Positions 1-7,435 of a stretch of DNA of 64,000 nt are shown here, one piece after another. Each line of letters starts with the position of its first letter. Positions within the stretch are counted from its first letter, which is position 1. This DNA comes from Accumulibacter phosphatis (GTDB lineage Bacteria; Pseudomonadota; Gammaproteobacteria; Burkholderiales; Rhodocyclaceae): contig NC_013194.1 in the NCBI RefSeq assembly GCF_000024165.1, forward strand, positions 4,994,519 to 5,058,518, in the 5' to 3' direction. The notes under the pieces were generated by a model that was given only the letters and a program-made list of their open reading frames with translations, had not been told where the DNA came from and ran no database searches. A program made the translations under genes and the position numbers.

Positions 1-183
1 CTGAAGTTGGTTGAGTTCATCACCCAGGAGGAGGAAAAGGGTCTCGCTGGTGTCTACGGTTTTGTTAGCCCTGGGTCACATCGACCAGTCGGTATCTCCG
101 AAGAGGAGATGGCTCGCCTTGGTCGATCGCTTGCGCTTGGCATGTGCTGGTTCTTGGTCAAATGCTATCGGGCCGCATCGTGA
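1..183 (+). CDS. C-terminal part of an unrecognised cassette protein (cut by window edge)
   Basis: Frame 1 is open from the first base to a TGA at 181-183 and gives the last 60 residues of a protein whose start lies upstream. The tail is acidic and then hydrophobic (EEEMARLGRSLALGMCWFLV). I do not recognise the family with confidence; tails like this occur in abortive-infection-type hypothetical proteins, which is only a weak impression. An attC site begins 7 bases after the stop, so this is the gene of an integron cassette and the array probably continues upstream of the window. Confidence 0.6.
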   Translation: MKLVEFITQEEEKGLAGVYGFVSPGSHRPVGISEEEMARLGRSLALGMCWFLVKCYRAAS

Positions 184-189
184 GGCGAC

Positions 190-251
190 GCCGAACCCAT
201 CATTCCACCGGCGCTGCGCGAAAAGTCGCGCAGCGCCGGTTAGCTCTACGT
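190..251 (+). other. attC recombination site 1, split by a group II intron
   Basis: The site opens with the inverse core GCCGAAC (190-196) and contains a near-perfect hairpin with arms at 207-221 and 226-240. The distal core stops after GT at 250-251, where intron sequence starts. The missing bases TCGGC are found at 6319-6323, straight after the intron end. Joined, they give GTTCGGC, the exact reverse complement of the GCCGAAC core, which is what an intact attC needs. Confidence 0.8.
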
Positions 252-1257
252 GTGCGCCGGGCATGGCGCGTTACTTCAAAGGTGGAAGTCCTATGGCCAG
301 GTCTTGCCGCACCTGCGGTGCGTCCAACCCCGCTACGCAGAGCCGAAGGCAAGGAGAAGAGCAAGGGCGTCGCTGCGAGGCGGGGTCTGAAGGAAGCCCA
401 ATCCAAAGCTGCAGGGCGATGAACGAAAGCCGGATATCAGGCGTGATGTACTCGGGATGTCAGCAACGGAAGTAAATTGATACAGCGCAACGATTGAAAG
501 TTGATACACCGAACTGAGAAGATCGGCGATTTTTTTGGGCGCCGATGATTACGAAGGAGGTGTATGTGGAAATTGAAGTATTGAGGAAGCATGGATTCAG
601 TCTGCGCAAGATTGCAGCCGAAGTGGGCTGCGCGGTGAATACGGTTCGCAGCCACTTGGCGCAGGGCAAACAGCCCCGCTACCAGCGTCAGAAGAAGCGG
701 GCCACCAAACTCTCGACCCATGAAACGTACCTGTGCGAGCGACAGGCTGCAGCGCAGCCGCAGTGGATCCCGGCCACGGTTCTGTTCAGGGAGATTAGGG
801 CCCTGGGCTACGCCGGCGGCGTCAGCCAATTGCGCGCCTTCATGCGTACGATCCGGCCGCAGGGGGCTGCTGATCCGGTGGTGCGTTTCGAAACGGCACC
901 GGGCGAACAGTTGCAAATCGACTGGGTCGAGTTTCGTAAAGGTGCTGATCCGCTGTACGCCTTCTGCGCGACCCTTGGGTACAGCCGGGCGAGTTACGTC
1001 GAATTCGTCACCGACATGAAAGTCAGTACGCTGATCGACTGCCACCAGCATGCCTTTGAGGCGCTCGGTGGCGTGGCCCGGTGTTACGTCCGCCCCTAAA
1101 CGGGATTGAAGGGCTTTGAATATCGCGCGTACTTTGAGCAGGAAGATCGAAGGATCTCCTGAGCGAAGGCGGAATGAAGAAGGACGGAGAAGGGCTGGAA
1201 CACCTCTGCTATCGTGGGAAGTTATCGAGACGACCGAGATAGAAAAGAGCCCAGCCC

Positions 1258-1782
1258 ATGCAACGAATTGTAGCCGGCATCACCACGCTTGAGCAGCACG
1301 TTGAGACGACTCAAAAGGCCGCTGAAGTGTATCGACCGAAGTCGTGCCCGCACTGCGGGCTGGGAGTGGTCCATCAGCATGGTCACTATGAGCGAAAGGC
1401 CGACCGCCGAGCCGTGCCGCCACGGCTCAACCCGATCCCCATCCTTCGCTACCGTTGTGCCGGATGCCGACGCACGTGTTCGCGCCTGCCGGAATGTATC
1501 GCACCGCGACGCTGGTATGACTGGTCGGTGCAACAGCAAGTCCTGCAGCAGCGGCTGAACGGCGCGGCAGAGCACCCCGGCGGTCCACCTGACCGGCACA
1601 CGGGCGCGCGCTGGTGGAACTGGTTGCAGGAGCGGGGAAAGGACTTTGTGTTTCACCTGCGCGTGCGCTTTGCCGAACTCGGCCGGGCCGTTGACACGCA
1701 CGGCTTTTGGCACCAGGTGTTCAACAGCCTGGGTCTGCCGCGGGCCATGTTCTGGCTCGATCAAGAGATGAGCGTCCCATGA
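1258..1782 (+). CDS. Zinc-ribbon transposon-associated protein (DUF6431-like)
   Basis: This 174-residue protein has two CxxC pairs (C30/C33 and C67/C70) followed by C74 and C80, so it should bind zinc. A WYDW-type motif follows at about residue 86. Such proteins occur beside transposases in betaproteobacteria; their role in transposition is unknown and DNA binding is only a guess. It lies inside the TIR-bounded element, 130 bp before the transposase start, with the 1811-1840 palindrome in between. Residues around 105-115 look slightly short compared with my memory of relatives, so a small deletion is possible. Confidence 0.6.
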   Translation: MQRIVAGITTLEQHVETTQKAAEVYRPKSCPHCGLGVVHQHGHYERKADRRAVPPRLNPIPILRYRCAGCRRTCSRLPECIAPRRWYDWSVQQQVLQQRLNGAAEHPGGPPDRHTGARWWNWLQERGKDFVFHLRVRFAELGRAVDTHGFWHQVFNSLGLPRAMFWLDQEMSVP

Positions 1783-1810
1783 TTTCCTGACACCGAGCGA
1801 GTGGCGGACG

Positions 1811-1840
1811 GTGGGGACCCCGCCCGGGCGGGGTCCCCAC
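1811..1840. repeat. Perfect 30-bp GC palindrome
   Basis: Two 15-base arms (GTGGGGACCCCGCCC and its reverse complement) meet with no spacer. The palindrome lies between the zinc-ribbon gene and the transposase gene. It could be a terminator or attenuator, although no T-run follows, or a protein-binding site. Confidence 0.6.
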
Positions 1841-1911
1841 ACAGTTTGCTCGTGGCATTATTTCGGCCCTTTTGTTTTGATGACGACTCCCATTCACCCC
1901 GAGGAGTCGTC

Positions 1912-3234
1912 ATGAATCGAATCAATCCGATCGCCTTGTTTCGCCTGTCCGTCCTGGGTTCGCTGACCAGCCGGGAACGGCTGGATCACGGCGAATTGCA
2001 GCAGACCATCCGCGCCCTGGCCGAGCGCGAATACACCATTCCCGGCACGCGTCGGCGCCATGTTGCCGAGAAGACGATTCAGGGCTGGTATTACACTTAC
2101 CTTGCCCAGGGCATCGATGGCCTGACACCCAAGACCCGTATCGACCGCGGGCAATCGAAGCTATCGCAAGCCATTCAGACCGCGATCCTTGCCGCGAAGC
2201 GCGACAACCCGCGCCGCTCGATCCGTCAGATTCGCCAGTTGCTCGAAGCCACCGGAACGGTGGCTCGCGGCAGCCTGTCGCGCTCGACGGTCCACCGGCT
2301 GCTGCAACAGCACGGCCTGTCGCGGATCAGCGGCTCGGCCAGCCTGCCCGAGGAGAAGCGCAGCTTCGTCGCCGCTTCCGCGGGCGCCATCTGGTATGGC
2401 GATGTGATGCACGGTCCCCGCGTGCCTCACGAGGGCAAGCTCGTCAAGGGGTATCTCGTCTCGCTGTTCGACGATGCCTCACGTCTGGTGGCTCACAGCG
2501 CTTTCTGCCCCGGCGAAACGGCGCTCGACATCGAAGGGGTGCTCAAGCAGGCGCTGCTGAAGCGAGGCATCCCGATCAAGCTCGTCGTCGATAACGGCGC
2601 GGCCTACCGCGCTGAGACCCTGCAGGGGATCTGCGCCCGCCTGGGCATTCACCTGATCTATTGCCGGCCCTATGCGCCCGAGGGCAAGGGCAAGTTGGAG
2701 CGCTGGCACCGGACCTGCCGCGACCAGTTCCTGTCGGAACTCGACGAGCGCCACATCAACAGTTTCGAGGACCTCAATGCGCGTCTCTGGGCCTGGCTGG
2801 AGCGGGTCTATCACCATACGCCGCATGCCGGCCTCGACGGGATGACGCCGCTCGCGCGCTACCAGCAGGATTTGTCGAAGATTCGTTCGCTGGGAGCGCT
2901 GGCCGCGCAGCTCGATGCCTTGTTCCGGTATCGCGTCAGCCGTCGAGTCAGGAAGGATGGCACGGTGTCGTATCAGGGGGCGCGCTTCGAAGTGCCTTTC
3001 GAACTCTCCGGCAAGACGGTGTGTCTGGTCGTCGATCCGCATAGCGGGGCGGTCATCGAGGTCGAGGACGAGCACGGCAAGGGGATCGGCGCCGCGACCC
3101 CGCTCGATGCCCTGGGCAATCTCGATCGCCAACGAAATAAATCCGACCCGACAGACGCCGCTCCCGCCTCGCCGTCTGGCCCGAATCTGATCGAACTCAC
3201 CTATCGTCAGTATTACGACCGCAAAGGAGACTGA
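1912..3234 (+). CDS. DDE transposase with rve integrase core
   Basis: This 440-residue protein has N-terminal helix-turn-helix segments (about 1-140), an RNase H-like integrase core, and a small C-terminal beta domain (about 340-420). The catalytic triad is visible as D164 (in WYGDVMHG), D227 (in VVDNGAAY) and E263 (in GKLERW), a DD(35)E spacing. The start at 1912 is chosen because GAGGAG precedes it at 1901-1906. It is followed after 2 bp by the AAA ATPase, suggesting a transposase-regulator pair as in IstA/IstB or TniA/TniB. The exact IS family is uncertain (IS481-like or Tn5053-like). Confidence 0.8.
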   Translation: MNRINPIALFRLSVLGSLTSRERLDHGELQQTIRALAEREYTIPGTRRRHVAEKTIQGWYYTYLAQGIDGLTPKTRIDRGQSKLSQAIQTAILAAKRDNPRRSIRQIRQLLEATGTVARGSLSRSTVHRLLQQHGLSRISGSASLPEEKRSFVAASAGAIWYGDVMHGPRVPHEGKLVKGYLVSLFDDASRLVAHSAFCPGETALDIEGVLKQALLKRGIPIKLVVDNGAAYRAETLQGICARLGIHLIYCRPYAPEGKGKLERWHRTCRDQFLSELDERHINSFEDLNARLWAWLERVYHHTPHAGLDGMTPLARYQQDLSKIRSLGALAAQLDALFRYRVSRRVRKDGTVSYQGARFEVPFELSGKTVCLVVDPHSGAVIEVEDEHGKGIGAATPLDALGNLDRQRNKSDPTDAAPASPSGPNLIELTYRQYYDRKGD

Positions 3235-3236
3235 AG

Positions 3237-4031
3237 ATGTATCTGCAACACTTTGGTCTGCGCCATCCGCCTCTGGGCAAGGACGCCGCCGAGCTGTGGG
3301 ATGACGGTGCGCTGGCGCAACTCGCCGAGCGCTTCCAGTGGCTTCTGCAATCGCCGGGCCTCGGCCTGCTGACCGGCGAGGCCGGCGTGGGCAAGACGGC
3401 CGCCTTGCGCCTCGTGACCGCCAAGCTCAATCCGCATCGCTACCAAGTCATCTACCATGCCGAGACCGATTTCGGACGGGCAGACCTTTACCGGTGCCTG
3501 GCCCAATCCCTCGGCCTTCAGCCGAGTTATCGTCGCGCCCAACTGTGGCGCGACATCAAGGCGCATATCCATCATCTGGCCGACGCCAAGCAACTTCTGC
3601 CGGTCTGGATCCTCGACGAGGCGCAGAATCTGCCACCCGAATTCTTCCGCGATTTCCCCGCTTTTCTCAACTTCGCCTTCGATTCGCGCGATCTCATCAC
3701 TGTCTGGCTGGTCGGTCACCCGATCCTCGCCCAAACCCTCGAACGGGCGTCTTACGCCGCACTCGCCGGCCGCATCCAGGCACGCGTGCATCTGCGACCG
3801 GTGCTCGAACGCGAGCGCTTTGCGCAACTCGTCGGCCATGCCCTCAAGAGCGCCGGGTGTGCGCATACCCTGCTCACCGATTCCGGCCTGGAACTCCTGC
3901 GCCAAGCCAGCAAGGGCCTGCCGCGCCACGCCGGGCGCATCCTGCGCACCGCCATGCGTCTGGCGGTGCCGCGCGCACTCAATCATTTGCCCGACGATCT
4001 GCTGCAAGCGGCTATCGAGGAGTTGCGATGA
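3237..4031 (+). CDS. AAA ATPase of the transposon (ExeA/TniB-like)
   Basis: This 264-residue ATPase has Walker A GEAGVGKT at residues 47-54 and Walker B LDEAQ with D127/E128, followed by the alpha-helical region of ExeA/TniB-type proteins. It starts MYLQHFGLRHPPLGK, a typical ExeA-like opening. Such ATPases select and activate target DNA for a partner transposase. Its start follows the transposase stop by 2 bp with an AAGGAG site, and its stop overlaps the next ATG, so the three genes are likely co-translated. Confidence 0.75.
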   Translation: MYLQHFGLRHPPLGKDAAELWDDGALAQLAERFQWLLQSPGLGLLTGEAGVGKTAALRLVTAKLNPHRYQVIYHAETDFGRADLYRCLAQSLGLQPSYRRAQLWRDIKAHIHHLADAKQLLPVWILDEAQNLPPEFFRDFPAFLNFAFDSRDLITVWLVGHPILAQTLERASYAALAGRIQARVHLRPVLERERFAQLVGHALKSAGCAHTLLTDSGLELLRQASKGLPRHAGRILRTAMRLAVPRALNHLPDDLLQAAIEELR

Positions 4032-4225
4032 AACGCCGCCCTCACTCCCTCTTCCCCGACGGCCTCTCCGACGAAAGTGCGGCGGCGATCAGCGAGTTCC
4101 TTCACCAACTCGCCGCTGCTTGTGAGGCCCGCTACCTCGTCCAGCTTCGCCGCCACCGCAGCCGTCAGATGAACCTCTACGATCCCGAAGCCCCTTGGAG
4201 AATACCTCCAGGCGAGCCCTTCTAG
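4028..4225 (+). CDS. 65-residue transposon protein of unknown function
   Basis: It starts in an ATGA overlap with the ATPase gene, which implies translational coupling. The protein is basic with a helical middle (ISEFLHQLAAACEARYL) and a proline-rich end. I do not recognise a family. The coupling and the terminator-like hairpin directly after it mark it as the last gene of the transposon operon. Confidence 0.55.
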   Translation: MKRRPHSLFPDGLSDESAAAISEFLHQLAAACEARYLVQLRRHRSRQMNLYDPEAPWRIPPGEPF

Positions 4226-4233
4226 CCCTCTCG

Positions 4234-4278
4234 TCCCACGCTGACGCCGGAACCTCTTCTTCCGGCGTCAGCGTGGGA
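4234..4278 (+). terminator. Hairpin after the transposon operon
   Basis: Two perfect 18-base arms (TCCCACGCTGACGCCGGA at 4234-4251 and its reverse complement at 4261-4278) enclose a 9-base loop. Position directly after the last gene suggests a terminator. No clear T-run follows, so a structural role near the transposon end is also possible. Confidence 0.55.
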
Positions 4279-4896
4279 CTTTGCCATCATCTCAACCTCG
4301 AATGGCTCGGGTTGAAGAGTTCCAGATATCGCGGGACGTAACACCCGGCGCCTGCTCTACGACAACATGAAGACCGTTGTTCTCGAACGCGACGTCGACG
4401 GCCCAGGCGAACACCGCTATCACGCGGGCTTTCTCGACTACGCCAAGCACTGTGGCTTCGTCATCAACCTGTGCCGTCCCTATCGCGCCCGGACCAAAGG
4501 CAAGGTCGAGCGCTTCAACGGCTACCTTCGCCGCTCCTTCTACGTTCCCCTGATCAGTCGGCTCAAGCAGGCCGGCCTGCCACTGGACGCCGTGACCGCC
4601 AATGCCGAGGTCAGGCGCTGGCTCAAGGAAGTGGCCAACGTGCGTATCCACGCCAGCACGCAAGTACAGCCCGCACAACGCCTGCAGGAAGAGCAGGCGC
4701 ATCTGCAAGGCATTCCCCCGCCATGGCGCGGCGATATCGCCGCCGCTCGTCCCCTGGACGCCCCGCCGCCGGTCGAGGGGGCCACTGTCCGCCCGACGGT
4801 TGCCGAGAGAATCGCCTTGCCCACGCCGGAGCAGCATCCGCTCGCCGTCTACGCGCAACTGCTGACCCAACTGCAGGCCGCTGCAGAGATGCAGCC

Positions 4897-5682
4897 ATGA
4901 ACCTCCAGTACGAACGAATGCTCGCCTTGTGCGACAGTCTGAACCTGCCGTTCGTGGCGCAGAACTACGTCGGCGCCGCCCAGGAAGCCGCTGCGCAGGA
5001 AAGCGCCTACAGCGACTTTCTGGAAGCACTGCTGAAAGCGGAAGTCGCGGGACGCCAGGTGCGCAAGCAAAGCATGTTGACGCGTCTGGCGGGATTCCCG
5101 GCGATCAAGACGCTGGAGGAATTCGATTACGCCTTCGCCGCCGGCGTCAAAAGGAGCCAGATCGACGAACTGGCCGGTCTGGCCTTTGTCGAGCGCAACG
5201 AAAACGTCGTCCTGGTCGGCCCCTCCGGGGTGGGCAAGACCCATCTCGCGATCGCCCTGGGCTATCGCGCCGCGCAAGCCGGCATCAAGACCCGTTTCAC
5301 GACCGCCGCCGATCTCTTGCTGACCCTCTCGGCCGCGCACGCACAGAACCAGTTGAAAGCGGTCATGCACCGGGCGATCGCCGCTTACCGTCTGCTGATC
5401 ATCGACGAAATCGGCTATCTGCCGATGAGCCGCGAGCAGGCCAACCTCTTTTTCCAGGTGATTGCCGCGCGCTACGAGAAGGGCAGCCTGATCGTCACCA
5501 GCAACCTGTCGTTTGGCCAATGGGATGCCACCTTTGCGCAGGATGCCACGCTGACGGCGGCATTGCTGGATCGTTTGCTGCACCACGCACAGATCGTACC
5601 GATCGCCGGGGAAAGCTACCGGCTCAAACGTCAGCGGCAGACGGGAATGGTTCAGGCCAGGAAGGCGATCGCCGGAGGGTAG
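4897..5682 (+). CDS. istB: IS21 helper ATPase IstB
   Basis: This 261-residue AAA+ ATPase loads the IS21 transposase onto target DNA. Walker A is GPSGVGKT at residues 108-115 and Walker B is LLIIDEIGYLP. Length and motifs are normal for IstB. The ATG overlaps the istA stop (ATGA), the usual IS21 arrangement. It is intact, but its partner istA is broken, so the element could move only with a transposase supplied from another copy. Confidence 0.92.
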   Translation: MNLQYERMLALCDSLNLPFVAQNYVGAAQEAAAQESAYSDFLEALLKAEVAGRQVRKQSMLTRLAGFPAIKTLEEFDYAFAAGVKRSQIDELAGLAFVERNENVVLVGPSGVGKTHLAIALGYRAAQAGIKTRFTTAADLLLTLSAAHAQNQLKAVMHRAIAAYRLLIIDEIGYLPMSREQANLFFQVIAARYEKGSLIVTSNLSFGQWDATFAQDATLTAALLDRLLHHAQIVPIAGESYRLKRQRQTGMVQARKAIAGG

Positions 5683-5690
5683 GCGCCGCC

Positions 5691-5753
5691 GCGGTGGTGG
5701 GGCCTCCTTCCGGTTGGGCCTACGGCCCGCCCTCCAGGAGGCCCCACCACCGC
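5691..5753 (+). terminator. Long hairpin after istB
   Basis: Arms of 17 bases (GCGGTGGTGGGGCCTCC at 5691-5707 and its reverse complement at 5737-5753) enclose a GC-rich loop. It begins 8 bases after the istB stop and fits a transcription terminator, although no T-run follows. Confidence 0.5.
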
Positions 5754-6352
5754 CATCAAGCAGCATTGGGGGTGTATCAGTTTTCAATCGGTGACAAAGG
5801 AAAAACTGTGTCAGTTTTCAATCGGTGTTGACACGGGACGAGCGGGCACGTGACCGCGAAGTCCTCCATCTGCGGTTGGGGTGCATTTTGTAAATCCGGC
5901 GTCTATGCAGCGAAGGTAACGAGTCTTACCCCGGGAGATCTCTCCGGTGCCTCAGAAGACCGAGGCTGGGCGTTCGGTAACTGGCGCTGAATACCGTGGA
6001 GAAGTCAGCAGAGGGCATAGCAGGGTAGGCGACGGCGAGGACTCAGAGAGCCAACCGAAGGCCCGAACGGTGTTCCGAGAGGAACTCGAAAGAGAGGAGT
6101 GATCGTTGTCCAATGAAGACTGTGACTGCATCCGACCGGATGAACATGGGCTTGGAGCGGACAGAGATGAGGCTCCGGTTGGCGGGTCGCGAACCCTGGG
6201 GCTGCTTCAGCACGAGGCCACTCGACTTGCCGACTCAATCTGCCGAACCGCCGTGTACGTGACCCGTCCGCACGGTGGTGTGGGAGGGGGGAGCCGTGAG
6301 GCTTCTCCCTATCCCGATTCGGCCCCATAGAAGAGCGCGCACCATCGCTCGT

Positions 6353-6381
6353 TTGACAAGCGCAATTCTTGTAGCTACAGT
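6353..6381 (+). promoter_or_regulatory. Sigma-70 promoter of the brnTA cassette
   Basis: TTGACA (6353-6358) and TACAGT (6376-6381) are separated by exactly 17 bp. The likely start point is at about 6387-6389, right at the ATG of brnT, so the transcript may be leaderless. It lies just inside the cassette start, as expected for a cassette that carries its own promoter. Confidence 0.7.
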
Positions 6382-6386
6382 AATGC

Positions 6387-6758
6387 ATGCGTATCGAATT
6401 CGATCCAGCCAAGGATGAGGCAAACCATGCGAAACACGGCGTTTCCTTGCGCATGGCGGTCGACCTCGATTGGGAAGCCGCGCTGGTGTGGGTTGATGAA
6501 CGGTTTGAGTACCACGAGATGCGAATGATCGCGCTCGCGCCAAATACCGAAATCCTGTACTACGTGGCCTTTGTAGATCGTGGCAATGTGCGAAGGATCA
6601 TCAGCCTTCGCCGCGCCAATCGTCGTGAGGTACACCACTATGTCGAAAGTCTCCAAACGAGCTACCGTTCGCATGCCGACCGCGGCCGAAGACAAGGCCA
6701 TTACCGCGGCGGCCAAGAGCGATCCCGATGCGCAGCCGCTCACACCTGCTCAGCTTAA
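6387..6758 (+). CDS. brnT: BrnT-type toxin of a type II toxin-antitoxin pair
   Basis: The protein opens MRIEFDPAKDEANHAKHGVS, the signature of BrnT, a RelE-fold ribonuclease that inhibits translation. The conserved end of the fold (RRIISLRRANRREVHHY) is present at about residues 70-86. The open frame runs on to 123 residues, some 30 longer than usual, and overlaps the antitoxin gene by 119 bp. It belongs to an integron cassette (6319-7009) with its own promoter, and such addiction modules are thought to stabilise cassette arrays. An ATG at 6383 is out of frame. Confidence 0.8.
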   Translation: MRIEFDPAKDEANHAKHGVSLRMAVDLDWEAALVWVDERFEYHEMRMIALAPNTEILYYVAFVDRGNVRRIISLRRANRREVHHYVESLQTSYRSHADRGRRQGHYRGGQERSRCAAAHTCSA

Positions 6759-6939
6759 GGCAATGGTCCCCTTGCGGTCGTTGCGCGGGCGGCCGAAGTC
6801 CGAGAACAAGAAGCTGCTGGTATCGGTGCGCTACAGCCCCGAGGTCGTTGCCTACTTCAAGTCAACGGGCGAAGGCTGGCAATCGCGCATGGATGGTGTG
6901 CTGCGGCAGTACGTCTTGCGCCATTCCCGTAGCGCATAA
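6640..6939 (+). CDS. brnA: BrnA-type antitoxin
   Basis: The 99-residue protein has a basic N-terminus and a C-terminal ribbon-helix-helix (KKLLVSVRYSPEVVAYFKST, then GWQSRMDGVLRQYV), the pattern of BrnA. It should neutralise BrnT and repress the shared promoter. The start at 6640 (MSKVSKRATV) is chosen over an upstream in-frame ATG because it fits family length. It lies inside the 3' end of the toxin frame, giving the toxin-first order typical of brnTA. Confidence 0.8.
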   Translation: MSKVSKRATVRMPTAAEDKAITAAAKSDPDAQPLTPAQLKAMVPLRSLRGRPKSENKKLLVSVRYSPEVVAYFKSTGEGWQSRMDGVLRQYVLRHSRSA

Positions 6940-6944
6940 GTATG

Positions 6945-7015
6945 TGGCCGACCCGTCGTTCCAGAGGACGCTGCGCGATAAAGCCGCACAGCGCCTCTGA
7001 ACTTGGACGTTGGGC
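6945..7015 (+). other. attC recombination site 2
   Basis: A GCCGACC-type inverse core leads into a hairpin built from CCAGAGGACGCTGCGCG and CGCACAGCGCCTCTGA around GATAAAGC, ending with the core GTTGGGC at 7009-7015. The layout follows the brnA stop by 5 bases, as in integron cassettes. Confidence 0.8.
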
Positions 7016-7026
7016 GTCATGTAGTC

Positions 7027-7233
7027 ATGCTTGAGGTGTTGTTCGATTTTTTGGCCCGGTTCGTAGTGGAGTTCGTCTTCTATACAGTTCTCTATGGCAT
7101 TGGCTGGCTCATGCTCAAAGCAATTTCGCTCGGACACTACCCCCCGCCACGAACTGAAAGGCATAGTCGGGAGCTTGTCGCTCTATTTCCAGTCGCAACC
7201 CTTTTTGTCGGGCTCACGCTCGCCTTCTCATAA
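7027..7233 (+). CDS. Small membrane protein of a gene cassette
   Basis: A 68-residue protein with two likely membrane helices (about residues 5-32 and 48-66) separated by a short basic loop. It starts 11 bases after attC 2. No family is recognised; small membrane proteins of unknown role are common in cassette arrays. Start chosen at ATG 7027, because the open frame upstream is attC sequence. No good ribosome site is visible, so it may depend on read-through. Confidence 0.55.
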   Translation: MLEVLFDFLARFVVEFVFYTVLYGIGWLMLKAISLGHYPPPRTERHSRELVALFPVATLFVGLTLAFS

Positions 7234-7358
7234 ACCCGGTCCGCTATGCTCGCCTTCGACCAAGGTTTCCCCTTCGCCCCTGCGCCTCGTATCGGCGGTC
7301 GCGACCGTGGGTGTCTCCTGCTGGTAACAACCGTGGCCTCACTAAATGGGCGAATGAC

Positions 7359-7429
7359 GCCCAACACTACGCTCCGGCCGACCGGCCAAAAGCTGCGCTT
7401 TTGCCCGTCGGCTTAGCTACGCGTTAGCC
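7359..7429 (+). other. attC recombination site 3
   Basis: The inverse core GCCCAAC (7359-7365) and end core GTTAGCC (7423-7429) flank a palindromic centre (CCGACCGGCCAAAAGC ... GCTTTTGCCCGTCGG). It lies 125 bp after the preceding gene, and this gap has no other gene. Confidence 0.75.
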
Positions 7430-7435
7430 ATTCAC

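Larger units (their letters stand above)
1082..4343 (+). mobile_element. DDE/AAA transposon with zinc-ribbon gene, inserted in istA
   Basis: The element has short inverted ends (left TGTTACGTCC, right end reversed TGTTACGTCCCGC) and a 5-bp direct repeat CCCGG at 1077-1081 and 4344-4348. Inside, all on the plus strand, are a zinc-ribbon protein gene, a DDE transposase, an AAA ATPase and a 65-residue protein. TG...CA ends, a 5-bp duplication and a DDE plus ATPase pair recall the Tn5053/Tn7/IS21 group, but the gene set is not one I can name. Two strong palindromes lie at 1811-1840 and 4234-4278. Confidence 0.85.
545..4900 (+). pseudogene. istA: IS21 transposase IstA, split in two by a transposon
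   Basis: The coding parts are 545-1081 and 4349-4900. The N-terminal part starts MITKEVYVEI and has the HTH of IstA; the C-terminal part continues from RLLYDNMKTV. Removing 1082-4343 and one CCCGG copy joins GVAR to RLLYDNM in frame and restores a 362-residue protein. Candidate catalytic acids in the restored protein are D126 (in QIDWVEF), D184 (in LYDN) and E233 (in GKVERF). As it stands the left half stops at 1099 after four foreign codons, so no active transposase can be made. The insertion may be recent because both halves are otherwise intact. Confidence 0.9.
458..5833 (+). mobile_element. IS21-family insertion sequence, itself interrupted
   Basis: It carries istA (split) and istB in the standard ATGA-overlapping order. 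The ends are related inverted repeats: the left begins TGTCAGCAACGG and the reversed right end begins TGTCAACACCGA, matching at 20 of 28 positions by eye. Further internal repeats (TTGAAAGTTGATACAC-type) lie at both ends, as is usual in IS21. The element is flanked by a 5-bp direct repeat CGGGA at 453-457 and 5834-5838, the expected target duplication. The host sequence is a group II intron. Confidence 0.9.
252..6318 (+). mobile_element. Group II intron without an intact RT gene, inserted in attC 1 and interrupted by an IS21 element
   Basis: The left end reads GTGCG, the usual group II 5' boundary, followed by a GCGCC/GGCGC stem and a GGTGGAAGTCC segment typical of domain I. The right part (about 6243-6318) has the domain V/VI pattern: CCGCCGTGTACG, then CGCACGGTGGTGTGGGAGG, then TATCCCGAT. 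Removing the IS21 element and one copy of its target duplication leaves about 686 nt. That is the size of the RNA domains alone, because the reverse transcriptase reading frame is reduced to a short N-terminal-like stretch (about 6113-6262). Splicing or mobility would need a maturase in trans. Class was not determined; introns found in attC sites are usually group IIC. Confidence 0.75.
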
